A stretch of DNA of 64,000 nt, taken from contig OZ345353.1 in assembly GCA_977006965.1 (NCBI GenBank), positions 3,658,001 through 3,722,000 of the forward strand. Reading direction: 5' to 3'. This document shows, piece by piece, positions 23,283 through 35,912 of this stretch (the first letter of the stretch is position 1; every line of letters starts with the position of its first letter). Origin of the DNA: Phymatolithon calcareum. Taxonomy: Eukaryota; Rhodophyta; Florideophyceae; Hapalidiales. The notes under the pieces were generated by a model. It worked only from the letters and a program-made list of their open reading frames with translations, made no database searches and was not told where the DNA came from. The position numbers and the translations under genes were made by a program.

Positions 23283-25495
23283 TCAGGGCCTACGCAGGTT
23301 TCGTTTTCGCTCCACAAGCCTCCAAAAAAAGTCGTACATCAGTTTTTCGTGGTACTGCGAAAAAAAGGCAAATAACTTGAAGCAGTCGTTTTGCAAAGAA
23401 TGTTGCTCGAAAAGCATGTATCATACGCAACGAGTACGAGAGTAGCAATGGAATGTGGAAACTAATGGGAGACTGGAGGGTTCCCTCTTCTATAGTGGAA
23501 GGTGCCCATCACCGTTGTGCACAATTCCCCATCACCAATGCCATGTGCTGACAGCAAAATATGCCTATGCACTGTGCTTTGAGAAAGGCACACAGCATTC
23601 CATACTACACAGAACGGTAAATATGTATCATAATGGCATTTTATGGGTTTTTTGTACCCTCGAGTTATTTGTCTTTCCCGCGGAAGGCAGGTCTTCATCG
23701 CTATCCTCAGCTCCAAGGATTGTCTTAGGCGGAAAAATAACGCCGCAGTGTTACCAATCTACACCTCTGCTTTCCAAAGAACCAAAAAAATTGTGACCGT
23801 TCAATATTTTACAAATTTCATGCATTTCGGAACCCTTCGAAAGATACTTTTTTGGGCACACTCCTAGGCGACGGGTGTTTTAAAAATCGTGCAGTGTGCC
23901 ATTCGTCGAAGGTCGAAAAAACACTTTACAAGCTATGCCGCTATGCTCGCAATGCATCTTACACCACTTCAGGGAATCGTCTCGAAGAGGAAATTGATGT
24001 GCATGCGAGCTGGATCAGTGCTCGCCATGAGGACAACAGGAACCTGATAGAGTAGCGCGATTATCATGCTCAAGAAGAAAGGAGCATAAAACACAACATC
24101 GCCGAGGTGGTGCGATCGATTCATCACACTTGTGATGCGCCATCATGCAACAGGATTCCGCTCAAGTGAAGGCACATCGTATTGCAAGCCATGAGAGAGG
24201 ATAAAGAGTTTTTAGCTATGATCATCTATCAGGACTATTCACGCATTGAATCGTAATCAGTAGCAATCCAAGAGTGCTTTCTATAGCACAGGAATGTTGA
24301 CTGCACGCCTAGCAACTCAGGTGATCCGTCCTTGCATATGGGAAATGCGTCTAAAGCGCATCGTGGCGTTGTTTTTCGCTTCGCTTATACTATACATGGA
24401 AGTTTGACCCATCATATAACGTAGAGAAAGTTGGAAGTTTCTCGGATTTCGTCTAGACTGCCCGAACCGCGCACGCGCAAGCCCGATGGACCACACAGGG
24501 TTCGACGACTGCAAACCCTTCTTGGCCGTATTGCTTACACCGTGCAAGCCAGTACGGAGAAAACCACTTGCAAAGCTCCCGTTTCCACTTTTTGCGACCT
24601 CTTCGAGGGCCGGTGGTCCAGTCAAGGTCGCCGCCCGAGGAATGATGTCGATCCCAGCCGTTTCTTTGTCTTTACTTCCAGTCACTATGTTGTGTTTGCC
24701 CAGTCATATTAGCAAATGCCTGCGCTCGTGCCTCACCCTCACAACCGTTGGATTTCCCGAAAGCGCGTGAAGATGCTCCGGAGGTGGCCTTTCCGTCTAC
24801 TCTACTTTTTTCATTTAGGAGTTTTCTTAGTCTGCCTCTCTTTCCTCCTTTCAGTATTTCCTACTGTTTTTCGTGTCCTTTCCTCTCCTGGCCAATTCTT
24901 ATACTTGTAGCTTCCGGTTCTAGTGAATCTGGTGCAATATTTGCTAATTGTGAGCACCCAAAGATATGACGTTGAGTTCACTGGTCACTGAGATACGGAG
25001 CGTTCTGGGCGGGAACATTCCCACGAAATTAACAGTAGGCAGGAGCATAATCGGATTCAGCTTTGCTGGCGCTCAGAATTTGTACGCTCTATGCCTCCAT
25101 TGTGCGGCTTCCTTCCTTCCAATGGATATGTCTATCTGGGATGGACGATTTTATGGAACATTCGGCGTGCAGCAGTTTACATTAGCATCAAACGAGTTGT
25201 CGACCTGGTTTGGAGTAACCGCTATTGGGTCGAAAGAAGGTTTGGAGAAAGCTTCTGTGGCTGGACTCCCGGACAGGAGCTTAAGTGACCTTAAACAGAC
25301 GTGCTCATTTCGTACTGGGAGACGGAGCATGTAGCAATAGACTGTACTAGAATTCTACAGATTTATGTCGCGTCATGTCAAACATTGTACTAATGCACCC
25401 GTCATGAGCTGTGACACACGCGACCGTATCGCCGCATTAGCTCTAAATAATTCTTGGACACACGACGATACGGCGGCATGAAGTCGAGAAACTCC
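23283..25495. other. Non-coding, no supported gene
   Basis: A short piece at about 23885-23930 (gtgccattcgtcgaaggtcg) repeats sequence found in blocks A and B (about 650 and 9600). Open frames at 24317-24685 (minus) and 24966-25334 (plus) are about 120 codons and match nothing I know. No terminal repeats were recognised. Confidence 0.4.
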
Positions 25496-25707
25496 TTAAA
25501 ATCTTCGTTTAACAGCGAATCCGTGTCCTTCAAGAGTTTCACCTCGCTGATCTGGTGGAAGTGCTAGCAACATGACAACATTTCTGTGAGTTCGAAGCCC
25601 ACCCTCCCTCTCATTCCTTACCCGGAGTATGTGAAAGCTGTCTGTGGAGGTTTCCATTGATTCTAGCTTCTCGGGAAATAGAACCCCTGCGACATAGAAA
25701 GGCTTCG

Positions 25708-26491
25708 GGATATTTGATGATTTTATTTTTGAGAGCTCCCAAAGCCTCACCTTGGAGTAACGGGGCAGCTCTTGCATAATCTCTACGCTATAGTCATCTG
25801 GCTGCTCAAAACGTTCTTGATTCGTAATTCTCTCCCAACAAGAGCTCCTGTAAGTCTCTTGCACTCAAACTCAATTTCTGTACTCATCTTCGATGACGCT
25901 AGAGTACGTTGTAAGGCGACTAGTTCGACCACCGCGGTAATCCCACAGTACGCACCCAACACTGATTTCCTCCAAAGGGGTGCTCGGTTGAATGTCAACC
26001 TTAGGCACCTTAAACGTGTTGTTCTTTCTCCTATGTAAAGGATCCCTGGTAGCTTGCCTTCAATAGGAATCTTCATTGACCTGCCTTCTTCTTCCTTTTC
26101 CCATACCTTAATTGTTTCTTCTCTCCTCGTCTTCTTCGTGACAGATCCCTCCTGGGCTTTCTGAAGGGCTTGTCGCAAGTCTTCATACATCTTGAGATAT
26201 TCAATATCCTTCATTGCTTCCTTTACGTCCTCATCTCTTCCAACGTACTCTTCTGTTTCTTCAAGGCGCTTTTTGTGCCTTACCAGGCTTAATGCAAACC
26301 TTTCTGCTTGATGACGTCTCCTCATCTTTGGTGGTCCCAGTCGGCACAGAACTCGCATTCGGTCCCGGCGGTGTTCGGCATACTTTCCGAAAACATTTTT
26401 GTAGAACAAGCCCTCTGCCGACTCGATTGCCGAGAGCAATCGATTTGTCATTGGAGTAACGTGTAACGCATACTCCCATTTCGGGATAATT
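25708..26491 (-). mobile_element. 5'-truncated LINE with 14-bp target duplication
   Basis: ATAGAAAGGCTTCG flanks the insert on both sides (25694-25707 and 26492-26505). Copies A and B have the uninterrupted site (catagaaaagcttcgcaaat). On the minus strand it encodes the C-terminal region of LINE ORF2 (WEYALHVTPMTNRL, RAPLWRKSVLGAYC), and the 3' end lies at the left in an AT-rich tail. A long TSD plus 5' truncation is standard target-primed retrotransposition. Confidence 0.9.
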
Positions 26492-28528
26492 ATAGAAAGG
26501 CTTCGCAAATCCTCTGATGTCCCTTGCTCGAGGTATGTCTCCATTTCGAAATCTGTCTGCCTTCCGCAAAAGCCTAGGACATGAAAGAAGTGTGATCGCT
26601 TGAGGGTAGCTCAGACGACCAAAACGGCTGGATGCTAAGAATGCTGATGCCTTTTCTACTTCGTCTTCTGTCACCGGCAGGTCATCTTCTCTCAGCGGCA
26701 CGTCATCTTGAGAAATGACAGAACTTCTCGTGAGCACGGGACGAGATATTCTTGGTGGAGGATTGAGAACTCCGTCCGAACGTTTCGAAAATGAAACGAC
26801 TGCGTTCATGGTGAGGTTATGCTTTTCCTCAAGATAGTGCACCAGGCCGATGTACGTACTGCGATATGATGAAATGAACCAAAATCCACGTCCAGAGGGG
26901 GGAGCCTGAGAAGGGCTCCCATGAGAGCTTGTGGAATGGCGCGAACGAAGCCCAGATGAATCATCTTACCCTCCGGGAGTGGGGCTAAATTGTAGAGTAT
27001 AGCTATCAAAACCACTTCCACGAGAAACATCCCAAAAGTCGCAACCATCGATATACCCAGAACACTAACGTCAACGATCTGCACCCTGTACCAATGGCCC
27101 ACAACGAGAATAGCATCAGCGTAACCATTGTTCAAATCATAACTCCAGTGGGTTACATTCGACGGACCGTACGTAACAAGTCCTCCTTGGTGAACGACAA
27201 TGTTGTGGCGCGAATTCGACAGTACGAAAGTATACGCCGTAGTTAACATTGCCAATATAGCTATAATGTAAGCAGCAAAATGACCTGTGAGCTGAGTGGA
27301 GCTGGGTAATCAACGAGACGATAATGATCACCAGCAGTTCTTACGAGGGTCCAATCATGAAACTGGGGCATGCAACCAGGAGGATACCAGTTTTTGACGT
27401 TTTCGCGATTCCTTGAAGCGGCGGAAGACACATTTTGTTCGAAGGCAATGATTAGGATGGTAACGAGCAGCACTACAAGACCTATCTGTACCAATTTGCA
27501 CCGTCTGGAGAGCGTAACCGGTCGGGACGGTATCCCTGTAAGAGAAGCGACGGCCTCAAGAAGACGATTTTGTGCGACGCTGGTGATATCATTTAAGATA
27601 TCTTTGTGCTCTCCAGCGGTGTTTTTTATGGCAATTACGGTATGCCCTGGCAGAAAGGGAAGTCTGTTGAGCAGAGCCGGTTTTGCTGACTCAATTATGT
27701 CCCTTTCTCTCTTTTCCCGGTTTTTGTCTCTTCTGGCGGCATGTTTCAGAGCAGTCTGGAAAGTGAGACCGAAATGTTGAAAGTGGACCTGGAGGAATGT
27801 ACAGACCTAGTCTATGAGCTATGGACAGCCTGCGGCAGATGCGGAACACTTCCAACATCGTGGATGAAAGCTCTCTTGGTCCCGCTGCACAAGAAAGGAG
27901 ACCATGACGATCCAAAAAATTTCCGACCCATATCCCTCCTGAGTCAGGTCTGAAAGGTTGTGGAGTCCGCAATTGATATTATGCTCCGTCAAAGATACCA
28001 GAACCGCAACATCCAGCTGGGATTTCAAAAAGGGAAGAGTACGGAGCTCGGAATCTTGAGGGCGTTGGAACTACAAAAACGAGGGCAGCGATGCATCGCA
28101 GTATTGAACCTGAAGGCAGCGTATGACATAGTGCCTAGAAAACACCTGCAAGAGCGAATGAGAGGGCTTCTACCGCAAGAGCTATGCGTGATGATCGAAC
28201 CATTCTTGATGCCTTCCTGGGTATCCACGGTTGGTGACCCGCTGCAGAAAGGGTCCCTAATTGACAGATGAGTACCTCAGAGATCTCCGCTGAGTCCAAG
28301 TTTGTACAACCTTTTCATGGACGAATTCGCGGAAAGAATAAGCCGAGTGCCACGAGAAGTTGCAGATGTGGCTGCAGTCCTCTTTGCGGACGACGTTCTT
28401 CTATCGGCAAAGACACCAGCGGGACTACAGAGACTGTTAAATATTGCATCAAAATGGGCAAGAGACAGGCAGATGGTTTGGAACACGAAAGCTGGGAAGA
28501 GCGAAGTACTTATCTCGGAAGACACAAG

Positions 28529-31444
28529 CAGGCTTTGGGAGCAATATATTGATCTCGTATTGGTTTCAGAGTTCGAGGCACAATACCAATAGCCAATTGC
28601 TCGAGTTTACCAATCCGTACCGCAATATCTACGAGTCTACCAATATGTCTATTGCCTACAGTTGTCCGAAACAATCGTGCAGCAGTAATGCATTCATAAG
28701 TATATCTTGCTCAGCATCATTTTGAGAACGTTCCGCAACGCGAGCGCTGCACGCATTTGACATAGCGGTGGCGACAGTTCGCATATCCGAATAATTTCGG
28801 TTCACTTTCAAGAACAAAAGTGACTCGAATAGTAGAGGAGTGAGGCTCTGTCGATTTTCAGCAAGAATTCCACCAGCAAGAGAGAAAAGACGCTAGATCT
28901 CGGCCGAGGAACCGAGAATAAAGTCCAAATTCATGTACGAGGAACCGACATCCCGACGCTGACGTTTGCGTTTCTTGAAAATATCCGCCATAGATAATGT
29001 AGAATCATCAACTGCAGACGACGGTTCGATATTCGTCGTTTCGGTCGACTTCTTCAAGTGCTCACATGCGTAAGTTTCAAGAGCCGTCATAGTATCGACC
29101 TCGCCACGATGTATTTTGACAACTCCGGCTTCAAACATTGAACTTGGAGAGTGTGTAGAGTGCAACTTGATGTAGTTACTTTTCAGCGCGCAATCAAATA
29201 AGGGCGCTTCCACGTTGTTCTTTTGTCTTTCGATAGTTTCTGTCAAAGTATCTAACAGAAAGCGACATTCCTCCAGCTTCACACCACCCTTTTGCATGGC
29301 CTTGGCGACAGTATTAATCCCGCTGCGTTTTGAAGATAGCTTATTGCATAGAAGACGAAATCGCGGTGTGCGCGATACAGTCAAATCCAAACCCTCCGTG
29401 TCTGCAACTTCCTCAAGTTCAGTACGAATGCGATTAAACCGATTCACCATGTTGCACAATCCAGACCACTGTGCTGCAGATGGAAGAACAGGGGCAAGAT
29501 TAGTCAACCGGTGTAGCATAGAACGGTTCTTAATACTTCCTTTGCATTCACGCATTGTAGTATGCACCTCTTCCAGTGTTCGCTTAATTGAAGGCGTCGA
29601 TACCATACTATTCACCTCAAGTGCCAACTTGTGATTTCAACAACCGACATGCGGTATGTTCATCTTAGTCGCGATGCTTTTGTTGAGTGCAAAGCTATCC
29701 GCGATTTGACACACAACTGTGGGGTTCAAGGCACAAGCTGGCAGATCTGTTGACCAGAGTTTGAGGACTGCTGGTCAAGGAGGGTTTATATAGACTAGAA
29801 GTAGAACCATAGTGAAGAGTCTAAACAAAGGGGTGTGTCGACACTAATGTGAAGAGACACACGGGACAAATAGATGACTAAAAACAATTGGTCTAACGTC
29901 AACATGGGGGAGAGAGATACTAATGGCAGGATATCATTGGCCGCAGTAGTAATCGGCAATGAGGAAGCCGTTGACGGTCCAATGGCGTTTGCTCATTGGT
30001 CACAACCATGAGGAGTAAGACGAGGAACTATGGAAGGCGGAGATTGGCTAAAAATGATGGACTCGAGAGAGGCTCTTCAAAAGCGCTCCGCGCTCTTAGC
30101 GAGCGGCGGCACGGTCACGCGTGACAGTCTCGCGACTGCTTTCGGTCACGCGTCACGTGACATATCTGTCACACTAGGGTAATTACAATACAATTATAGG
30201 ATAGTAATTGGTCTTGGCCGCGGTCACAGTGACATGATGTATGATAGATTGTGACGTGACGTGTAACGTATGACTGAGGAACCGTAACGAGGAGGAATAG
30301 AGTATGATTGACTATGTTTCTGGTGTTGATAAGGGGTGTTGATCACGTCCCAGGAGTGACGTGAGTGACTGTTCGTCACAAAAACCCAGTCATGCACATC
30401 AACATGGCAGAAGTTAAAGATGTGCTCCAGTTGCCGAATATGTGCTTCGCTATCGAAAGTAATAGCGTGGGCGCTCTCAATCTCACCTTCATCATCTCGC
30501 TTTGCGATTGGTGAAATTGACAAAAATGACATCGCGAGCTCCTCTGTAACCACATCTCGGCCGTTCTCAACTCGCGGCACGTTCCTCATGAACAAAGCGA
30601 AAATACCCAGATAGTGTGAACCATTCTTTGTCCAACCATCATGCTTCACCGCCCCACGCGTGTTTTTTAGCTCGTTCCGCACTTGTACTTCCACTAGCTC
30701 AACCAACTTGAATAACGTATCACGTAGCGCTTTAATAGAAATCTTCCCGTCCCACTTGCTGAAGTCCCGAAAACGCTCGTTCTCGGTAGCGAAAGAGAGA
30801 TGATGATATCGATGTACTGGTACATGGCCTTCTCTCGTGTAGTAGTCGATTGGACAGACTCGAAGTACGCTGGAATAGATGGAGTCTTATTCAAGGATGC
30901 TCGATACATCTGGAGCAATTTCTGTTCATCGCCGCCTGCGACGCAGGAAAGAAGGTGAGAGTACGGGTTTCTCCACCCAGTACCTTTCTCGAAAGAAACA
31001 CTCGGTACAGGACTCTTGCAATTTACGCCGCGAGGACACGAAAAGGAAAAACAGGCCACACCGTGAGGAGTAAACTCCTCGCCTTTTCGGGACGATATGT
31101 CTTTGACAACATCTTCGCACTTGGACATGAGCGCTCGTACAACATCGCCCGCTCTTGGTTGCTCGCCATTCTCATCTGTGAACTACGAGACACAGTGCGA
31201 CGCAATTCTGGCGACGTCGTTTTGGGATCGAATGTAGAAGTAACATTTTGTAAAAACAAGACACTAACTTTTCAGTAGTTTCTCTCATGCGTGATGTCGC
31301 ATAACGTATCGCACTGACAATAAATAGACCTACAATGTGGCCGCTTTCCAATACGTATTTAAATAGAGACACATCGATAAATAGTATTGAAATACCCGTA
31401 TATTGCCGTATATTGATATTGCCGTATATTGTTCCCAAAGCCTG
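28529..31444 (-). mobile_element. hAT transposon nested in the LINE
   Basis: The inverted ends are CAGGCTTTGGGAGCAATATA at the left and the matching TATATTGTTCCCAAAGCCTG at the right. The 8-bp duplication is GACACAAG (28521-28528) against GAAACAAG (31445-31452), one mismatch. Joining the flanks restores the LINE reading frame, which proves the order of events. It is 2.9 kb, with a broken transposase on the minus strand. An unassigned stretch at 29.63-30.22 kb is rich in gtcacgcgtgac inverted words and may be a further insertion. Confidence 0.92.
28690..31128 (-). pseudogene. hAT transposase, broken
   Basis: The N-terminal piece (31128-30694) contains a Cys/His region resembling a BED-type zinc finger (CFSFSC...WRNPYSHLLSC). 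The next piece (30706-30224) has KHDGWTKNGSHYLGIFALF, typical of hAT catalytic cores. The C-terminal piece (29627-28893) runs to DFILGSSAEI, then a TAG, after which the same frame continues with RLFSLAGG...LLFESLLFLKVN, the classic dimerisation region. The TAG replaces the usual Glu codon. Pieces are in three frames and the middle is disrupted. Confidence 0.85.
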
Positions 31445-32725
31445 GAAACAAGATCACCCATTTTCAAGCTTGCAGGGAAAACGTTGGCAAAGGTCAAAGA
31501 AGTCTCATAACTTGGCATCTCACTCAGTAATGAGGGAGTTACCGACACAAAAATGCTTGAACGCATCCGCCACGCCAAGATCGCGGTATATCAACTGAGG
31601 TCCCCGGGTGTCTCGCTGCGGGCACTCAGCCCCTTGAAAGCAGTAAAGACATACAAGGCGTTGATACAACTAAGATGGGAGTATGCAATGCACCTGATGC
31701 CGTGGACGCCTAGAGTCCAGGCAGCTATCGCAGAAGTGGAGAAAACATTTTTCGCACAACTATTCGGTCCAATATCGAAAACCGCTATGTCAGACTTCGC
31801 CTTCTTTGCCGAATTCACAACGCCGGAAACAGGAGACTCGTGCTAGCACTCAGAATGCTGGAACGAGCCAGATCAAAAAAAAGGAGCCTTCTGGCCGTCC
31901 TAATCGAGAAAAGAGGTGTGGATGAACTACAATGGGTTAGTCGAGACATATCGGCAATGCTACAGCACGACCTATTCGAGACGGCACTGAATTTCCTCAA
32001 ACAGGGAGTTTCAGCAAAATCGTTGAGGACCTTGCTCTTCAAAGACTAAGGAGACGTCTCGGAGTCCAACAGAAAGAGAAATTTTTCCTATGATCTGCCG
32101 GAGTCCACCCCGGCGATCATCAGACTCCCGAAAACGCGGCACCGCCAATTAGCGGTAAAGTGGGCATTCAGTCGGTTCCCCCCAATGAGCACATCACTTC
32201 CCACAGACAAGTTCGGTGATACTGTACCAATCCTCATGAGCAACTTGGAAGAATACCTCGGAAGATATCAACTGACCAAAGAAGAGATTAATATCACTGA
32301 AAAAGCTCTAGACAAGCTACTCTTTTTCACTATCGTCTTTTACGACGACATGGAATAGACAAGGCGCCAATTGAGGAAATCTGATTAGTGGACCCCAAGC
32401 TTTTCCCACCGCCCTTTTACGGGAGAGGGTTTTTGCAGTTAGGGCTACGACGTTAACCCCGGGTTACAAGTATTTGAATATGTGATCGAAGCGACAACGT
32501 GGCTGCTGAAACGCATCTCCCTTGCAGTCTCATGAGTGTTACTGAGGGCGTTTAATAAATTCCAAAGTCAAAAAAAAGTATGGAAAGTGCTTTCCAGTTG
32601 CTTGGTCGAATAATTTTGGTCTAAGGGTATTATCTCGATTCCCAGGTCTTTACGCAACCGTGAACTATCGTGTTCTATCATCTATTGAGTAGCAGTATCT
32701 GGCAGTGTTGACACCTTATCTCGTA

Positions 32726-32869
32726 AAACATGCTCGCAAACGGGAGAGAAATTCAAATTAAGGAGAAATTAGAAGGAGAGTAGAGAGATGAGTATCGAAA
32801 ACAGCGAGAAGGTGCCCGTTACTCAATTTGAGTCTTTGGGAGCTTTTAAAGTAAATCAACATATATCCA
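32726..32869 (+). mobile_element. LINE 3'-end stub with 13-bp target duplication
   Basis: Only 144 bases were inserted, flanked by ACCTTATCTCGTA (32713-32725 and 32870-32882). Copies A and B show the empty site (ccttatctcgtattga). The right end, gggagcttttaaagtaaatc, matches the tail of the LINE fragment at 14919, so it is a severely 5'-truncated copy of that family. Confidence 0.85.
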
Positions 32870-33110
32870 ACCTTATCTCGTATTGAATGCTTGAAAGTGA
32901 AATTACGCCGGGTAGCCGAGTTCTCTGTGCAGCTTTTGTATAGGTCGCATCCACTCCACTGATTGACGTTAAAATCACCGATGAGTCCAGTCGGAGATGA
33001 ACCGCTGTCAACGCTTTGGTAGAGAAGTCGAACGGAATGCGCAGTGGCGTTACCGGTGTCCAAGCAGACTTTCTGAGTAAGCAGTGTCACAGTATTTTCA
33101 CCAACTACAA

Positions 33111-33803
33111 GAGTTTCAGCACAGAAAGTCTTCTCGATGCCTCTGTGATAAAGCATCGAGCGCACCAAGTTGAGAAGTGTGCGGTTCATGGGCTGAGACA
33201 CCCCATTTTGCTGTGTGGTATATGCGACAGTTAGCTGGTGATGAATGCCGTGATCGGAAAGGTATGCTTTAAACTCGTTGGACAGGTACACGCCTCCGTG
33301 GTCTGTCCTTACGACTTTGAGCTTTGGCGTTGGTGAGAAGTCCAGAACATTCAAGTGCATAGGCTGATTTCCTGTGTGCGTTTCAGCGTACTTGTGGAAC
33401 TTTCGAGAACACTCAAAACTCTCCGACTTCTTTCTCATGGTGAATACCGTCGTCCACTTGGAATAATCATCTATGAATGTGATGAAGTACTGAGAGCCAC
33501 CAAGCGACGGAATATCTATTGGACCGAGAACGTCGGAATGCACGAGATCAAGGCCAGCCTTTGAACGAGAGCTACCGGACTTCGGAATTGGCTCATGATG
33601 ACCTTTGCCGGCGAGACAGCCTTTGCATGGATGTGGTGATTCTGGACTGAGAAAATGTTGATACCTTTAAGCACCCCATGGCGTACCATATCGGAGATGC
33701 CAGAAGGGTGTACATGAGCGAGACGCTCATGCCAGAGATGGAGACTTGCAAAACAGGAAACTTGGTTCAGTTTATTTTTATCTCCAAGGTCCAGTGAATA
33801 CAA
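33111..33803 (-). pseudogene. Copia GAG-pre-integrase and integrase, truncated
   Basis: LHLWHERLAHVHPSGISDM is the His-His part of the integrase zinc finger. The core has MHSDVLGPIDIPSLGGSQYF (first Asp), FIDDYSKWT and VVRTDHGGVYLSNEFKAYL (second Asp), then VAYTTQQNGVSQPMNRTLL, where the catalytic Glu position (normally NGV-E) reads Q. A frame change near 33580 separates the two parts. The reading frame then fuses by chance into the membrane-gene remnant at 33110. Confidence 0.85.
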
Positions 33804-34278
33804 ACTATTGCGTAAGGTACCTGATGCAATAGTTATATCATGCGCCTTAAATTATGAAGCATCGGCTGTTTTTGAATGTAATTCCGTACCTATAATCATC
33901 CATTTTTGAAACTGACAGTAGAGAGTATCCAAAGTCAGGTATGTGCGTCACATCTCTCAGCTTGCAACTCGACATCTTGCCACCAACATTGAGCGTAATG
34001 AAATCATACCCTTTTCACGCGATTGCGGCTTTTGCTTTAGTTCCCATTTATACAGTTGAAGACATTTCAGTATACGAGCAGAAGATGGAACGGTCGAAGG
34101 CCATGTGCGATGTGCTACCAGAGTCGATGATCCAAGACTTAGATTTTTCAGGAATGTCGGAACTGCACACCTTGGCCATCAGAGATACAAAATCGGAGTC
34201 AGACATCACTCGAAGGGGCTCCGATTCATCAGTGAAAAATGCAGCTGGTTTAGCCGGTTTTCCATTTCGACGTTTGTA

Positions 34279-35010
34279 TCATTCCGGAGCGAAGTGCAGA
34301 AACTTCTTCCAACACTTCATTACGTGATGTCCGTGTCGATGACAATGGTCGCAGTAATCACGAATTCTTTCACCATCTCGTCTGGCAGTGAATAGTGCAG
34401 CAGTTTCGGCTTTGACGGTTGATGCTTCTACGCGCATTGACATGCGCTTTTCTTCTTGCAAAAGTCTGCTCTTTACAAACTCAAGAGAAAACGACTCGTC
34501 TTCGTTCCCGAGTGCATCAAGGGTACTAATCAGACTGTCATAGCGTTCCGGAAGACCGTTGAGCACAGCCATTGCCATTTCCTTATCGTCAATATCGACA
34601 CCCAATGATTTGAGGGTAGATGCTAGCTGACGAATACGGTTGGTTTAGGGCAATATATTCTCGCTCTCTAACATATTTGCAGTGTAGAACTTGCGACGAG
34701 CGTCCAGTTTGTTGAGAAGAGTATGACGTTCGAAGATGTTAAGAATCGACTGCCACATTTCTTTGGCTGTTTCCACATCTTGTACATGTTCGAGATGTTC
34801 GTCGGAGAGAGAAAGTCCGATAATTGCATTGGCTTTGTTGTCATTTCGACGCCAGAGCTTATAATCGTCTGATTCTCGTGCCGGTGGATCGTCCTCGATG
34901 TACTCATCGAGTTCGCGGAAGGATAGTACTAGCAGAATTTTCTGTTTCCAAGCGTGGAAATTGGTCTCATTTAATATTTCGACCTTCAGTGCTCCCTGCG
35001 AATTGTCCAT
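34279..35010 (-). pseudogene. Copia gag (UBN2-type) with zinc knuckle
   Basis: It starts at MDNSQGALKVEILNETNF, continues through NFHAWKQKIL and SDEHLEHVQDVETAKEMW (the standard Copia gag fold), meets an in-frame TAA at about 34643-34647, then RLLQEEKRMSM and the CCHC knuckle CDHCHRHGHHVMKC. The TAA probably replaces a Lys codon. Confidence 0.85.
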
Positions 35011-35236
35011 ATTGGTTTTTGGGAGTCTTAAAATCTTGTCGAAGATCCGTTCGGGGAGGACACTGCGAGTCAACAGAAGGTCAACTGTCAAGGCAATCTA
35101 TCCCGTATAAGAAATTCGTTTCGAGTCGATGCGACCCGGGCCTTGAAAGAATCCGATTGGTTGGTGTGACGAAGTGTGATAAGCGACTTGTACGCGCGGG
35201 CCCCACTAAAAACCAACAAGGGGTTGTGCACCACAA

Positions 35237-35912
35237 TGTTGGTAATTGAGCAGGGAGACCCAAGTATGTGTGCCAAGAAGGCCAGGCGTAATGCCAGAAC
35301 AGATCATAATCGTAGACGACACCCTAGAGGGGTGCACGGCTGAAGCGTGAGAGCTATAACACAAATCAAGTTTAAGAAGAAGACAGAGACCGAAGGCGAA
35401 AGATGAGCCCCGGAGATGATGTTGATGATGAAGATGTGCGTTGATTCGGATGTGTTGACTGGCATCATTAACTGAAGTTGGACGTTAGGGAAGTGATGAG
35501 GTTGAAGAAAAGTTTGTTTGAGGTTGAATGATTGAGAATGAGATGAGTTGGGTGAAGATGAGTTCCTTTGATTTATTCCAATGGTCCGCACCTGAGATGG
35601 AAGTTATATACCAGCCTAGTGCCAGTGGAAGGACATTACTGGATACATGCTGACGTCAAATGCACTGGATGCATGCTGGCTTCAAATAACTGGTGCTGAC
35701 TAGTAATACACTGGATGCATTTCGTGCACTGCTATTACTGATGCATCTGCACTTCCTCAATCTTAACTGTTTCAAGTAACCATTGACGACAACATAACTA
35801 CTTGTACACATACTATCATACTATGACATCTTTCGACTTGACACGTGTACGGATATTAGACTTGATATTGAAGTGTGTTGCAACTAGAGCTCAAAGCAGC
35901 ACACTTCCAACA
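35237..35912 (-). repeat. 5' LTR of the truncated Copia
   Basis: Read on the minus strand it starts TGTTGGAAGTGTG and ends TTACCAACA, giving perfect TGTTGG/CCAACA inverted ends. It is immediately followed by TTGTGGTGCACAACCCC, a plausible primer-binding site starting TGG. No matching 3' LTR is in the window. Confidence 0.75.

Larger units (their letters stand above)
27766..32580 (+). mobile_element. LINE inserted in copy C (contains a nested hAT)
   Basis: The 9-bp duplication TGGAAAGTG flanks it (27757-27765 and 32581-32589). The 3' end is a short A-rich tail (caaaaaaaagta). Its ORF2 is 5'-truncated and reads RPISLLSQ, KAAYDIVPRKHL, SPLSPSLYNLFMDEF and the catalytic FADDVLLSA up to 28528. 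It resumes at 31445 after the hAT with LGISLSNEG and the C-terminal domain to about 32360. Several stops and a frameshift (about 28260) show it is inactive. It is related to, but distinct from, the LINE at 16621. Confidence 0.9.
25496..33110 (-). pseudogene. Multicopy membrane protein, copy C, split by nested insertions
   Basis: Gene pieces lie at 25496-25707 (C-terminus), 26492-27765 (membrane segments through the exterior region), 32581-32725 and 32870-33110 (N-terminal half). Together they cover most of the protein of copies A and B in the right order on the minus strand. Insertions are a LINE piece (25708-26491), a larger LINE (27766-32580) holding a hAT, and a LINE tail (32726-32869). 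The N-terminus, including the signal peptide, is missing: at 33110/33111 the gene abuts a Copia integrase. Internal frame changes also occur (near 26820 and 27260). It is clearly dead. Confidence 0.85.
33111..35912 (-). mobile_element. Truncated Copia retrotransposon (5' LTR, gag, part of integrase)
   Basis: In minus orientation the 5' LTR is at 35237-35912, gag at 35010-34279, a degraded middle, and GAG-pre-integrase plus integrase core at 33803-33111. Everything downstream (rest of integrase, RT, RNase H, 3' LTR) is missing, and the break abuts membrane-gene copy C. It is a different family from the Copia at 48701. Confidence 0.85.

Noticed and set aside
24317-25334. Three open frames of about 90-120 codons
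   Set aside because: They overlap on both strands, match no family I know and have no duplicated copy for support.
32758-33543. Single protein spanning Copia integrase and membrane-protein sequence as a chimeric gene
   Set aside because: The join at 33110/33111 is a chance in-frame fusion of two truncated pseudogenes. It lacks the start of one and the end of the other.
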